A DNA stretch of 64,000 nucleotides from Closterium sp. NIES-65 (GCA_948144175.1 CANXME010002337.1:1844001-1908000); one strand, 5' to 3'. Positions 33,949 to 44,186 are shown, counted from the first letter of the stretch. Numbers and translations: made by a program. Notes: a model not told the origin generated them from the letters alone.

Positions 33949-34804
33949 TAAGTTCTGGAAGGAGCTCATGGGACTGTTGGGGACAAAGCTTGCAATGTCT
34001 TCAGCATACCACCCCCAGACTGGCGGACAGACAGTGCGACTCAATCAAGTGGTTGAACAGCTACTGCGCACAGCTTGCAAGGACGACGTCAGCCACTGGG
34101 ACACACAGTTACCAACCCTAGAGTTTGCTTACAACAACGCATCACATGCGGCCACAGGGAAAACTCCTTTCTTCCTGTGTTACGGACGGGAACCACTCAC
34201 ACCACAGCAGCCAACTACACCAGCACATGTCCAAGCCGCACATCACTTCGTCACCACCATGCAGCAGCTATGGGAGAAGACTCAGCGACGACTCACCACG
34301 ATGCAGACCTCCCAGAAGCAGTATGCCGATCGTCAGCGACGTGATCACTCAGTAGCAGTCGGAGATCAGGTGCTTCTTGACACGCGCAACTTGAACCTGT
34401 CTCACCTCCCATCCAAACTCCGGCCTCGCTTCTGTGGTCCTTTTCTCGTTGAGGCACAGGTTACACCAGTTACATTCCGCTTGCGCTTACCAGATACGTG
34501 GAAGCGTCACAATGCTTTCCATGTGCAGCTACTGAAACCCTACAAGGACCCCAACCAACAGTTCAAGGGACGGCAGCTACCGCCACCTCCACCTGTTCTT
34601 ATACAGGATGAACCCGAGTACAAGATCGAGCGCGTTCTCTCTCATCGGCGCCGCGGTGGCAAGACCCTCGAGTTCCTGATACGCTGGAAGGGATACGACC
34701 CCACTGAGGACAGTTGCGTTGCAGAAGCTGATATGGGCAACGCACGCCGTGCTCTCAAGGACTATCTTGTCAAGCAGGGTGTATCTCACGCCACCCAGCT
34801 TTAA
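33930..34804 (+). pseudogene. Element G integrase C-terminus and chromodomain
   Basis: In the second frame: WKELMGLLGTKLAMSSAYHP, then QTGGQTVRLNQ, where the usual Glu of the DDE set lies (typically QTDGQTERxN). TVR here suggests the Glu is lost (V). A GPFLVEAQVTPVTFRLRLP segment and a chromodomain (YKIERVLSHRR, FLIRWKGYDPTEDS) at about 34615-34790 follow, ending at a TAA at 34802. Chromodomains guide chromovirus insertion to heterochromatin. Confidence 0.85.
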
Positions 34805-34814
34805 GGGGGGGACG
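34802..34814 (+). other. Element G polypurine tract
   Basis: TAAGGGGGGGACG directly before the 3' LTR copy. Confidence 0.8.
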
Positions 34815-34950
34815 TGTGAGAGTACGACGGCTTATGCCAGCTATGCTTGCTTGCCTTTACATTATCATGCTATTTCTAGCATAGGATAATCATATGCATG
34901 CATGAATTGCTTGATTTCCTAGGCTAGGTGCTTTCCTATATTTTATTATA
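34815..34950 (+). repeat. Element G 3' LTR, first 136 bp only
   Basis: Matches 30900-31035 with one visible mismatch, then stops at TTTTATTATA and is followed at once by the target duplication CCCGT. Confidence 0.85.
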
Positions 34951-34955
34951 CCCGT

Positions 34956-35700
34956 GTCCTTGTCTCTGGTCTTCCCCGGTCCCTCCCTCCCCTGGCCTGC
35001 CCCCACCTGCGTTCCCTGCGTCGAGGGGCGGCAGCGCGCTGCTCCTCACTCCTTTGAGTTTCCTCCGACAGAGGCTCCGCTGCAGACGCTTCACATGGAT
35101 GTGTGGGGCCCAGCCCGCGTCCGTGGACAGGGTCACGAGCGTTACTTCCTGCTGGTGGTTGACGACTACTCGCATTACACCTCAGTCTTCCCCTTGCGCA
35201 GCAAGGGTGATGTCACTGAGGTGTTGATTGCCTGGATCCGCGCAGCTCGTCTCCAGCTCAGAGAGAGTTTCGGCTCGGACTTTCCCGTCGCCTTCACCCT
35301 TGATTCCGGCTCTGTTTCGTGGCGGTCTACCCACTCGTCTTCTGTTCTCGGCTCCAGTTGTGAGGCTGAGATCTACGCAGGGGCCATGGCTGCACAAGAG
35401 CTACGGTGGCACACCTACCTGCTGACTGACCTAGAAGAGCTGCCTCGTTCTCCTCCAGTTTCGTACGTAGACAACAAGGCTATGCTGGCCTTGAGTCGGG
35501 AGCACAGAACGAAGCACATAGCTCTTCGCTACTTCCTTGCTCGTGAGCTGCAGCAGCGCGGTCTGCTGCGTCTTGCTTACGTGGCCTCTGAGGCCAACAC
35601 TGCTGATATCTCCACCAAGGCACTTGCGCCTTGTGACCATCAGCGCTTCTGTACTCTGTTAGGTCTTGTACCTACCTTGCCTCACTTGCTCACTTCTTGA
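34956..35700 (+). pseudogene. Element E integrase-RNase H fusion
   Basis: A frame of 248 codons. The first part has the integrase finger end and core to RESFGSDFPV (about 35290), including DVWGP and the FPLRSKGDV segment. It then passes directly to RNase H (SGSVSWRSTH, SSCEAEIYAGAM, YVDNKAMLAL, ANTADISTKAL) and ends at TGA 35698-35700. The second integrase Asp, the catalytic Glu, the linker and all of RT are deleted. The fusion is in frame. Confidence 0.85.
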
Positions 35701-35908
35701 CCTTGCTTGTACTGTGATCTTCTATATCTGCACTTGCTTGTTTAGCGTTATATATATGTGTGTACTCATGCATGTGAACAGGCCTTGTGGCCTTGAACTT
35801 GTGCTCAGAATGTGTGGTGACGTTGTGATCCACCCTGAGCTTGCTTTGCCTTGCTTTGCTTGACTGGTCTTGTGACCCCTTGTTCTCCCCCACTTTGCCT
35901 ATGGGGGT
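35701..35908 (+). other. Element E 3' non-coding region
   Basis: Hairpin AGGCC-TTGT-GGCCT at 35780-35793, then CTTTGCCTATGGGGGT (polypurine tract end) before the LTR. Confidence 0.75.
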
Positions 35909-36027
35909 ACACCATTATAGCTTGTGTAGGCTGTAGCGTGTTAGATACTAAGGGGTACACAATTCTAGGGTTTCATATTTGTATCACTTTCATTCCTAAG
36001 TCATTCATTCTCGTTCTAAGTTTCTCA
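35909..36027 (+). repeat. Element E 3' LTR
   Basis: About 119 bp ending AAGTTTCTCA. Its first 20-25 bp differ from the 5' LTR start (the TGTCA end is not evident), the rest matches with a few changes. Confidence 0.8.
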
Positions 36028-36144
36028 CAGGGTTCGCCAGAATTTACAAAGACACCATCCAAAGAAGTGCGGGAGGCCTCGCTTGAAGTCGGCATGCTTG
36101 CTCCTTGTCGTGCGCGTAGACTCCTCCGGCCAGCTCTGATACCA
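36028..36144 (-). other. Element C primer site and leader
   Basis: On the minus strand TGGTATCAGAGC (36133-36144), the exact plant copia iMet site, lies next to the LTR; the short leader leads to gag across the E insertion. Confidence 0.8.
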
Positions 36145-36699
36145 CTTTTTTTTAGGACTCTGCTCTACCTTGCAGGAACTGGGAAATGTTCTAAACGATA
36201 GAGCACTCTTCTGGCTTTCCAACGAGCCATCAAACACGCGATTTGCCTTAGTAACGAGAGAGTTATAGGCGTTTATGTGCTTGCTAGTGCTCTTAGAACA
36301 AAGGATAGGAGCTCTCTGGGTTTTGTAGTAGAGTGTATCACATACAAAGTGATTCAGGTTTTCAGTTTGAAGCATGCAATACAAAGCAACTAGTTTTATA
36401 GCATGCAATCAACATCGAACCGCGTTCGTAACATCGCATCGCTACACTCCGCGAATGTTCCGTGGGCAACATTTCGATTTGGTGAAATTCGTCAACCGAA
36501 TTTCACACATTCGAATGTTCCTTTGGTCCTCAAATGTTCCACGTGCTGCCATGTGGCACCGATCTGCAGGTCTTCCGAAGTCAACCTGCAACTTCACAAA
36601 ACCTGCAATGAACACATTCGGAAGCAACACATTCGGTGGGTTGGGGGCATATCAATCGCCCCACCACCACCTTGCTTCCAACACACGCCACCTCCAACA
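36145..36699 (-). repeat. Shared LTR of C (5') and H (3')
   Basis: About 555 bp, nearly identical to 39399-39949. Its left end reads TTTTTTTTAGG where the partner reads TATTGAAGAGG, so the TG end is lost. Confidence 0.85.
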
Positions 36700-36720
36700 C
36701 TCCCCCTTGCACCCAACCCA

Positions 36721-38031
36721 CTAGATGTGCAAACCAACATGCTCATAGCATGCACGGGATGGATATTTAGGGGGTGGTTCCATGAGAGATTCCGCGTGTT
36801 CATCATCACCCTTGGTCGCGAAGCAAAATGCTGCGCCCTCCTTATCCGTCTCCCCAACGGCTACCGTAGCATAGTCGGCGTATTTGGAGGGAGGACGAAC
36901 CTCACGACGCTCACGGGTCAAGGCCAATGGTAGGGAGGAAAGTGTGGAGGTAGTTGCCGCCTCGGTTGGTGACACCTCCACGACATCATCGACACTCTCC
37001 TCGTTGTTCTCTCCCCGTCCATCTTCAGATCCCTTCTCCACTTGAGGTGAAACCTCACTTTCTTCAACCTCCTCTCGTGGCGGTAGGATGAAGGTGAGTT
37101 GTTGAGTGGGTTTCTCCTTTGACGGGAACTTGTCTTCATCGAAGACCATGTCCCGAGACGTGATAACGCACTTTTCACCCAAGTCCCACACTCGCCATGC
37201 ACGCTCGTTTGGCGCAATTCCCAAGAAGATCGCCGCACGAGCCTTTGGTTGCAACTTGTGCCGAAGTGGATCCGGTACATGGTAGTAGCAAAGGCACTCG
37301 ATGGTGCATAGGAGGGAAAGGTTCGGCTTCGTTCCGGTCCATGCTTCGAACGGAGTCGTTCCCGGTAGCACCTTGGTTGGCAAGCGATTACGAATCCATG
37401 CCGCTAGCGCACTCGCCTCTCCCCACCACTCGTTCCCAGGCTTGGAGTGTTGAAGAAGTGAACGAACGGCTTCCATCAATGTGCGATTAAGCCGCTCCGC
37501 CGCTCCATTTTGTTTGGGTGTGTAGGGTGTTGTGACGTCGTGCTTAATGCCTTTGCTCTTCATCCATTTCTCAAGCTCGTTGTTCACGAATTTGCCGCCA
37601 CCGTCCGTACGAATACAATTGATCCGCTTCTTGTCGTCGTCGCAAACATCGAGCACCCACCCTTGAATCGCCTTGGCCGCATCTCCCTTAGCCTTCAAGA
37701 GTCGGGTCCAACACATCCGTGTCGCGTCATCGAGCATCACCAAGAGGAACCGCGCTCCTCCCTTTGATGCGCACCGCATCGGTCCACACACGTCCATGTG
37801 AACAAGTGCAAGCGGGTCCTTAGCGAGGGGTGAGGTACGGCTACCAAATGGCTTGCGAGCCATTTTTCCTTTGACACACACAGCCCACACGCCCTTCTCG
37901 TCGTCGCCGGCGATCACGTCGACTTTCTTCGCAAGTCCTTTGTTGGCCACCTCCTTGACCGACTCGTACTTGGCGTGCGCGAGTCGATTATGCCACGCCT
38001 TGAGGGTCCCCTTGGAACCTTGCGCAACGTT
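36721..38031 (-). pseudogene. Element H integrase
   Basis: A 409-codon frame (36721-37950) plus its N-terminal extension, with the finger (HNRLAH...CVKGK; the first Cys of the C-x2-C is present as AVC), DVCGP, TDGGGKF (second Asp, Glu of the usual GGEF changed to Lys) and NGAAERLNR. It runs to the RPPSKYADY end and stops at TAG 36721 beside the polypurine tract. A nonsense TAG at about 38035 (TCG to TAG relative to C) separates it from gag-protease. Confidence 0.85.
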
Positions 38032-38037
38032 CTATGA

Positions 38038-39264
38038 AACCGCTCTCGGGTACGTCTTGAGTTGGTAGATATCTCCATTGAGAACACCTTGCGCAAATTG
38101 CTCCCCTTTCCAAAAGTGGTTCATCTTCGCACCGTCGATGGTGGCGATCACGCCCTTCTTCGCAAGTTGCGGGACGGATAGAAGGTTCACCTTCACCCCC
38201 AGGACGTGAAGTACGTTCGTGACGTCCACCGGTCCGCTATCGACGATGAGGCGCGTACTCCCAACTCCAACCACCGGTAGTGATTCGTTGTTTCCGAACA
38301 CGATGCTCGTGACGTCTCCCAGAGCGCCAATGTTGTTGAGGAGCGACGCCGAGTGCGTCATGTGTTGCGTTGCGCCGGTATCGAGGAACCACGCGTCGCT
38401 TGGAGTTTTGTTCCCGTTGTTGGCCACTAACACGAGCGACTCCTTTGAATCATCGGCCTCGACGGATGTCGTGTGCGCGTTGCCCTCTTGGTCCCGCGCC
38501 ATCGATGGAGTCCAATCGCTCGGGCGCTTCCGACACTCACGCCAAAAGTGTCCCAGTTTGCGGCAATAGTAACACTTTCCGCGATGCTTGCTCCCACCGG
38601 ATGATTCATTCGTCGCACCCTTGCTCCACTTGGACTTCTTTCCGCAACTCCCTCCGGAGTATATGGCGTTCTCCACGCTCTCATTCGCGAATTGTCTACG
38701 ACGTGATTCCTGATGGAGAAGCCGACCGACCACCATTTCCTTCGTCCAAGTGTCTTGCACGCTATCGAGTGTCGTAATCACCGTTGACCACTCTTCCGAA
38801 AGGCCGCAAAGCAAGGTGAGAATCCAATCCTCCTCCGTGACCGTTCCACCGAGGTCCATGAATGTTTCCCTGAGTTCCTCCACACGAGTCGCATACTCGT
38901 GCATCGATTCGCCCGCGCGCATCTTCACCGTGTAGAACGCATTTCGGGCTAGGATCTTGTCGTGGAGAGTCTTGTTCACGTGGATAGTCTCGAGCCGCTT
39001 CCACGCTTCATGCGCCGACGCTTCGAGCTTGATGCACATGCACACCGAGCTCACGAGATTGATGCCGATGCGTGAAATCAACGTAGCGAACGCCTTTTGG
39101 TCCTTCTTCTTCCATGCCGTGATGCCGCTCTCGTCGTCCGGCTTCTTCTCCGTTCCATCGAAGAAACCTCAAAGTCCCCGCTCCATCATGAGCACTTGGA
39201 ACTTAAACTTCCACGCGGAGTAGTTTTGTCCCGTGAAAATCGGTACCGCCGACGTGTCGAACAT
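38038..39264 (-). pseudogene. Element H gag and protease
   Basis: ATG at 39264. The gag N-terminal domain has one TGA (Trp codon near 39170) relative to C, then an open frame of 349 codons through EASAHEAWK, the CCHC knuckle CYYCRKLGHFWREC near 38540-38580 and the protease box WFLDTGAT near 38370-38395. Gag, protease and integrase would be one frame in the ancestor. Confidence 0.85.
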
Positions 39265-39382
39265 TGTCGCGGTTGCCCAGGGTTTGCCGGAATTTACAAC
39301 AACACCATCCAAAGAAGTGCGGGAGGCCTCGCTTGAAGTCGGCATGCTTGCTCCTTGTCATGCGCGTAGACTCCTCCGAACA

Positions 39383-39394
39383 GCTCTAATACCA
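39383..39394 (-). other. Element H primer binding site
   Basis: Minus strand TGGTATTAGAGC, four bases from the LTR; one change from TGGTATCAGAGC in C. Confidence 0.8.
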
Positions 39395-39398
39395 CTAT

Positions 39399-39949
39399 TG
39401 AAGAGGACTCTCCTCTACCTTGCAGGAGCTGGGGAATGTTCTAAACAATAGAGCACTCTTCTGGCTTTCCAACGAGCCATCAAACACGCGATTTGCCTAA
39501 GTAACGAGAGAGTTATAGGTGTTTATGTGCTTGCTAGTGCTCTTAGAACAAAGGATAGGAGCTCTCTGGATTTTGTAGTAGAGTGTATCACGTACATAGT
39601 GATTCAGGTTTTCAGTATGAAGCATGCAATACAAAGCAACAAGTTTTATAGCATGCAATCAACATCGAACCGCGTTCGTAACATCGCATCGCTACACTTC
39701 GCGAATGTTCCGTGGGTAGCATTTCGATTTGGTGAAATTCGTCAACCGAATTTCACACATTCGAATGTTCCTTTGGTCCTCGAATGTTCCATGTGCTGCC
39801 ATGTGGCACCGATCTGCAGGTCTTCCGAAGTCAACCTGCAACTTCACGAAACCTGCAATGAACACATTCGGAAGCAACACATTCGGTGGGTTGGGGGCAT
39901 ATCAATCGCCCCACCACCACCTTGCTTCCAACACACGCCACCTCCAACA
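39399..39949 (-). repeat. Element H 5' LTR
   Basis: 551 bp, TGAAGAGGACTC to CACCTCCAACA on the plus strand, with TG..CA ends. Confidence 0.9.
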
Positions 39950-40335
39950 GGTTCTGAACTTTGTTCTACCTGGCTCCTTCGCTCCCCCCATTAGATTGCC
40001 TCACTCACCATCCCTTGGTGTTTTTGGGAAAACCTTTGAAAATTTATGGCGGATAGGGAGGATACCGTACCACCCCTCCTTTGCCTTGGGACTCTGTTCC
40101 CCTGGTTTTCTTCATTCCGCCCACCAGGCTGCTTGAGAAACCGTCCCTTGGTGGGTAGGAGTATAGGATATCATTCCACCCCACCCTTGCCTCTGGACTC
40201 TGTTTCCCCTGGTTTTCTTCTTTCCGCCCACCAGGATGCCACATACACCGTCCCTTGAGGTCGTATCAGGACGAGAGGGGTGCAGCCTATGAATCTGATA
40301 AGTCGTGGCAATAATACAATTGGTAGGTCGCGCCA
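39950..40335. other. Non-transposon sequence with a tandem duplication
   Basis: Two copies of a unit of about 105 bp containing CCCCTGGTTTTCTTC and CCGCCCACCAGG (near 40093-40130 and 40198-40235). No gene is recognised. Confidence 0.6.
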
Positions 40336-40656
40336 CACCACTCCATGGCACACCACCCCATCCGACACATTCCGTAGCACACCACTCCATGGCACACCAC
40401 TCCATGGCACACCACTCCATGGCACACCACTCCATGGCACACCACTCCAATTCACACCTCTCCAATTCACACCTCACCAATTTACACCTCTCCAATTCAC
40501 ACCTCTCCAATTTACACCTCTCCAATTCACACCTCTCCAATTCACACCTCTCCAATTCACACCTCTCCAATTCACACCTCTCCATTTCACACCTCTCCAA
40601 TTCACACCTCTCCAATTCACACCTCTCCAATTCACACATCTCCAATTCACACCATG
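40336..40656. repeat. 15-bp minisatellite
   Basis: About 21 units. The first units read ACACCACTCCATGGC; from about 40440 they change to ACACCTCTCCAATTC. The unit length of 15 keeps frames open on both strands. Confidence 0.9.
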
Positions 40657-40674
40657 ATTAGTATAGTAGCATGG

Positions 40675-41312
40675 TCATGGCATGGTCCGAGAATGGTCGC
40701 ATGGTCATGGCATGGTCCCAATATGGTCTCATGGTCGTGCCATTGCCCCAGTATGGTCGCATGGTCATGCCATTGTCCCAGTATGGTCTCATGGTCATGC
40801 CATTGTCCCAGTATGGTCGTATGGTCATGCCATTGTCCCAGTATGGTCTCATGGTCATGCCATTGTCCCAGTATGGTCTGATGGTCAGGCCATTGTCCCA
40901 GTATGGTCGCATGGTCATGCCATTGTCCCAGTATGGTCTGATGGTCATGCCATTGTCCCAGTATGGTCGCATGGTCATGCCATTGTCCCAGTATGGTCTC
41001 ATGGTCATGCTATTGTCCCAGTATGGTCGCATGTCATGCCATTGTCCCAGTATGGTCTCATGGTCATGCCATTGTCCCGATATGGTCTCATGGTCATGCC
41101 ATTGTCCCAGTATGGTCTAATGGTCATGCCATTGTCCTAGTATGGTCTGATGGTCATGCCATTGTCCCAGTATGGTCGCATGGTCATGCCATTGTCCCAG
41201 TATGGTCGCATGGTCATGCCATTGTCCCAGTATGGTCTCATGGTCATGCCATTCTCCCAGTATGGTCTCATGGTCATGCCATTGTCCTAGTATGGTTGCA
41301 TGGTCCTAGCAT
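40675..41312. repeat. 30-bp minisatellite
   Basis: About 21 units of ATGGTCATGCCATTGTCCCA plus GTATGGTCKS, with a single-base deletion near 41033 that shifts the phase. Three plus-strand frames are open over much of the array; I do not read this as coding. Confidence 0.9.
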
Positions 41313-42340
41313 GGTTCTAGCATGGTCACTACCTTGTGTCGTGGTGTGCCGTGCCTTGTGCCCTAGCATAATAAGGTGTCAGTGCAGGCAGTGCTTGAGG
41401 CTGCAAGCAAAGGATCGCAACTGGCTTGTCCCAAACAAGGAGAGTTGCAAACAGGAAAGTCCTGCTGAGAAGGTTAGTTCAGTTTACACTGTATTTAAAT
41501 GATTTCTTTTTGCTGAACTGGTTTTTGGTAAGTTCTATAGGAGAAACACTCCTGAGCTTCCAACCCCTCTCCCAGACATTCGGTCCACTTCGGCTTCCCC
41601 TTTTGCCCCTCGTTTCCTTATACAATCTCCACTGCCCATGCAGGCAGCAATGGCCAGTGACATCTGCATCCACACTCTCCCCCACTAGTTTTTATCTCCC
41701 CCAATGGCCCACTTTGCATACATGTCAGAATTCTCCCCTCCCCCTTCCCTCCCTCCGTTTCTTATCTGCTTCTCTCACGTCCCCAATATGCACTCTTGAT
41801 TTGGCTGCGAAAGCCCATGTGCAGGCAGGTTTTTGGTAAGTTGACTTGTTGACCATCTCTTCTGAGTCCACTCCCTCTGCCGCCTCCCCTCTTCCCTTCA
41901 TTGCCCCACTCCTCTCCTGCCTCGTCCTCCTCCCTGTACTCATCCAATCCTCTCTCCACTTCCCCTCATCCCAAGTCTCGCAATTCATCCCACCTTCCTA
42001 GCTCTCCCCTCTCCCCATCTCCCTCCCATCGTGTCTAACTTGTCTCAAGTCATAATCCACCTTCCGTCATTTTCACAGCGTGCCAGGAGATTCTGGCAGC
42101 GCATGGGAGGGCTGTGAGCATGGCTGTTGGGGGCAATGTGTTTGAACAATTGTTGCCGCATCTGATGTTGCCGCCTTTCCTCTTCTTCGAACTAACAACC
42201 AAGTCCCCAAACATCACAACCACCACTGCCATGACATCAATCAAGTGCCTCGTTCCTGGCTCGACCCTTACCGTTCACACGGAACACGCCCCGCCCTCCC
42301 TCTCCCCTCGTTCAAACTCCACAAAGGCTGGTCTGGCTAG
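41313..42340. other. Probable intron or intergenic host sequence
   Basis: Not transposon-like. The C/T-rich stretch 41540-42080 ends in a TTTTCACAG at about 42070-42078, a plausible 3' splice site. A possible exon at 41385-41479 (RNWLVPNKESCKQ) ends in a GAAG|GTTAGT donor-like site. Neither is confirmed. Confidence 0.35.
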
Positions 42341-42553
42341 GAGTGCGACGCTGCCTGGACCCGCCAGGCGCTGAAACCGGCAAGGAATCTGGTGAAGGTA
42401 GTTGGGGGCGTGTTCCTGGATGCTGACCCTATTACTGCTTTGAGACCCAATGGGCACGTTCGTCCGCTGTCTGACTGCATGCAGTACTGCCTGCCTGGGC
42501 CACCAGACGAGTGGACCAGGATGCTCTACCACATGCTGCTTGACCCGCTTTGA
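42341..42553 (+). CDS. C-terminal exon of a PC-esterase / TBL-like protein
   Basis: A 70-codon frame opening right after a TGGCTAG acceptor-like site and ending in TGA 42551-42553. It has the end of the plant PC-esterase fold: a segment ending in ADPITALRPNGHV (compare ITxLRPDGHPS), then DCMQYCLPGPPDEWTRMLY (compare DCxHWCLPGxPDxWNxLL). Plant members of this family O-acetylate cell-wall polysaccharides in the Golgi. In the family's DxxH motif the His completes the catalytic triad; here it is Gln (CAG at 42482-42484). Upstream exons with the GDS box are not found in the window, so this may be a pseudogene or a partial gene. Confidence 0.6.
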   Translation, partial: ECDAAWTRQALKPARNLVKVVGGVFLDADPITALRPNGHVRPLSDCMQYCLPGPPDEWTRMLYHMLLDPL

Positions 42554-43165
42554 CCTCATTTGTTGGACATGGGTTGACCTGTGTTGAAGCGAGTCTGGGC
42601 TGAAGTGTTTATGCTTGTAGTGGGCTGCTGGTATGTTCCACGAGCATTTGGAATGCTGGACTGGCAAAACATCTTGTGACTAGGAAAATTGCTCAACAAA
42701 GCAAAGTAAAATACGGTATGCCTTCGATTTCAAGACTTCAAGCACAATCCTCTCAAACACATTTTTTTACACTTACGTGTTACTTACAATTCCAGATTAT
42801 GAGAACTGTAGATTTTGTACAAATACCATAGAGGCACTTCCAACACCCATCACCACCCATGACGCAATTTCGCTCACCGCCGTCGATGACGCAATTCTGC
42901 TCACTGCGTAATCAGCACCACGGCTTACGTGAGAACTAGCATTAGCGCCGTGGACGCCACATGGATCGTCGAATGGTAAGGGAGATATTCGAAGTCCATT
43001 ATTCTCCTTTGCTTGGACGCAGCAGCAGTATGATCCTCCTCATCGTCGTGTTTCTTGTTGTTGGGTGAAATATTGACCCTCGTCGCAGCGGCGCCAAACA
43101 CAATCTCGTCCAAGCGACGCGCCAAACTGATTCCCTTCGTTGTCGCGTCGAAAGGCGGTCAGCAC
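42554..43165. other. Host sequence downstream of the PC-esterase exon
   Basis: A minus-strand frame at 42925-43125 encodes 66 residues (MARRLDEIVFGAAATRVN start) rich in charged residues; it reaches the edge of element J. No family is recognised. The rest is AT-rich without features. Confidence 0.3.
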
Positions 43166-44186
43166 TGTCAACGGGAGTGTTGTTTGGCCCCGTCCTTGCT
43201 TGGGCAGAGCCGACCTCGTGGTCGGATCTGCGGGGGTTGCAGCCGACCCGCAGCAGTGGGCACGGGGGCCACTGCAAGGGCGCCAAGCTGGAGGGCGCCT
43301 GACTGGAGGGCGTCGAGCAAGAGGACGCCGTCCTGGACGCCTGGTTGGCGTCCTGGACGCCTAGATGGCGTCCTGGGAAGTTGGACGCCGACCTGGGAGT
43401 CGGTACGACTACCCGGGCACCTGGTCGACGTGGTGGGCGCCTGTACGGCGTCCAAGAAGGCCGGACGCCAACCTGGGCGTCCCTGGGGGCCGGACGCCGA
43501 CCTGGGCATCTGATCGGCGTCGTGGGAGGCTGGACGCCACTCTGAAGGTCTGCACGACATCCTGGGCGTCTGGACGCCGACTGGGGGGTTCGGACGGCGT
43601 CCTGGGCGCCTGGACGCCGGACTGGGGACGCCGGGCATTGGTGGCCGGCTACGGACTGCGCTGGTTGACCGGGCATGGTTGCCCGGTCGACCGGGATACC
43701 CGGGCGACGTGCCCGAGTGTCGCCGGGGTGGAGTCTGCGAGGCCGATCTCGGGGTTGGTATCCCGAGGTCGACATGGCTGGTGGGCGCAATCGCTGGCGT
43801 GGAGTATATCAGTCGTCTGTGCTGTGCTCGTGACAAGGTGTGGAGCGCCAACCAGCTGCGAAACAGATGCACGGTTGCCCTGCGGGTGCAACGCTGTGCA
43901 GTCGTCTTGCTGCAGCGTTAGCACACCGTGGACTTGCAACGTTGGCGAATCGCTACTCTGCAACGCTGGAGCGGTGCGAGCGCTGCTGCGCTAGAGCGCT
44001 GCTGCGCTAGAGCGCGGCCGACCGTGCTGCGTTGGAGGTCGACCAGCAGCCTAGCTAACCCTGATGTAGTTTGTGATGCCAAGGTTGTTGCTATCATTGT
44101 TGTCAATCTTTGCTAGTGGAACGCTTGCAAAATCTCCCCGTGAATGTGCAAGCAGATAACACACAAGCAAACGACTAAGGAACGCA
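43166..44186 (+). repeat. Element J 5' LTR
   Basis: 1021 bp. The U3 part (43260-43640) is dense in GGACGCC and its complement GGCGTCC, in alternating orientation. It is longer than the partner mainly through extra copies of these units. Confidence 0.8.

Larger units (their letters stand above)
30900..34950 (+). mobile_element. Element G: Ty3/gypsy chromovirus with truncated 3' LTR
   Basis: 5' LTR 30900-31282, iMet primer site, gag, protease, a remnant of RT/RNase H, integrase with zinc finger and chromodomain, polypurine tract, and a 3' LTR copy of only 136 bp. The domain order PR-RT-RH-IN and the C-terminal chromodomain identify a chromovirus. The target duplication CCCGT is at 30895-30899 and 34951-34955. 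It is inserted in the pol of E. Confidence 0.95.
24692..36027 (+). mobile_element. Element E: internally deleted copia element carrying S, F and G
   Basis: Plus-strand element. 5' LTR 24692-24819, primer site, leader (interrupted by S), gag from 26725, then after F the protease region (30312-30899), after G a piece of integrase (34951-35290) fused to RNase H (35291-35700), then 3' LTR to 36027. Flanks are AAGGG (24687-24691) and CAGGG (36028-36032), a target duplication with one change; H reads CAGGG at this site. RT and most of integrase are deleted. Confidence 0.9.
15198..36699 (-). mobile_element. Element C: RT-less copia retrotransposon, split by D and E
   Basis: Pieces are 15198-17415, 24228-24691 and 36028-36699. 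Minus-strand order: LTR 36145-36699 (shared with H), primer site, gag, protease, integrase, then directly the polypurine tract and a truncated 3' LTR of 95 bp (15198-15292). Reverse transcriptase and RNase H are absent. D sits in gag and E lies just upstream of the gag start. The sequence across both insertion points is restored by comparison with H. Confidence 0.9.
36145..39949 (-). mobile_element. Element H: second tandem copy of the C-type RT-less copia element
   Basis: LTRs at 36145-36699 and 39399-39949; interior with gag, protease and integrase but no RT or RNase H, ending at the same place as C next to the polypurine tract. The 36145-36699 LTR is also the 5' LTR of C, so the arrangement is LTR-interior-LTR-interior-LTR. 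The right flank after 39949 is GGTTC. Confidence 0.9.

Noticed and set aside
35290..35330. A second LDSG protease-like motif (FTLDSGSVSW) in the E fusion
   Set aside because: It is RNase H sequence (FSLGSGSVSW in relatives) with two substitutions that mimic the protease box.
40336..41312. CRISPR-like array
   Set aside because: The units are head-to-tail without unique spacers, in a eukaryotic setting.
40654..41502. Long repeat-protein frames over the 30-bp minisatellite
   Set aside because: Three frames are open equally, there is no start context or domain, and the array has a phase-shifting deletion. It is best read as a minisatellite.
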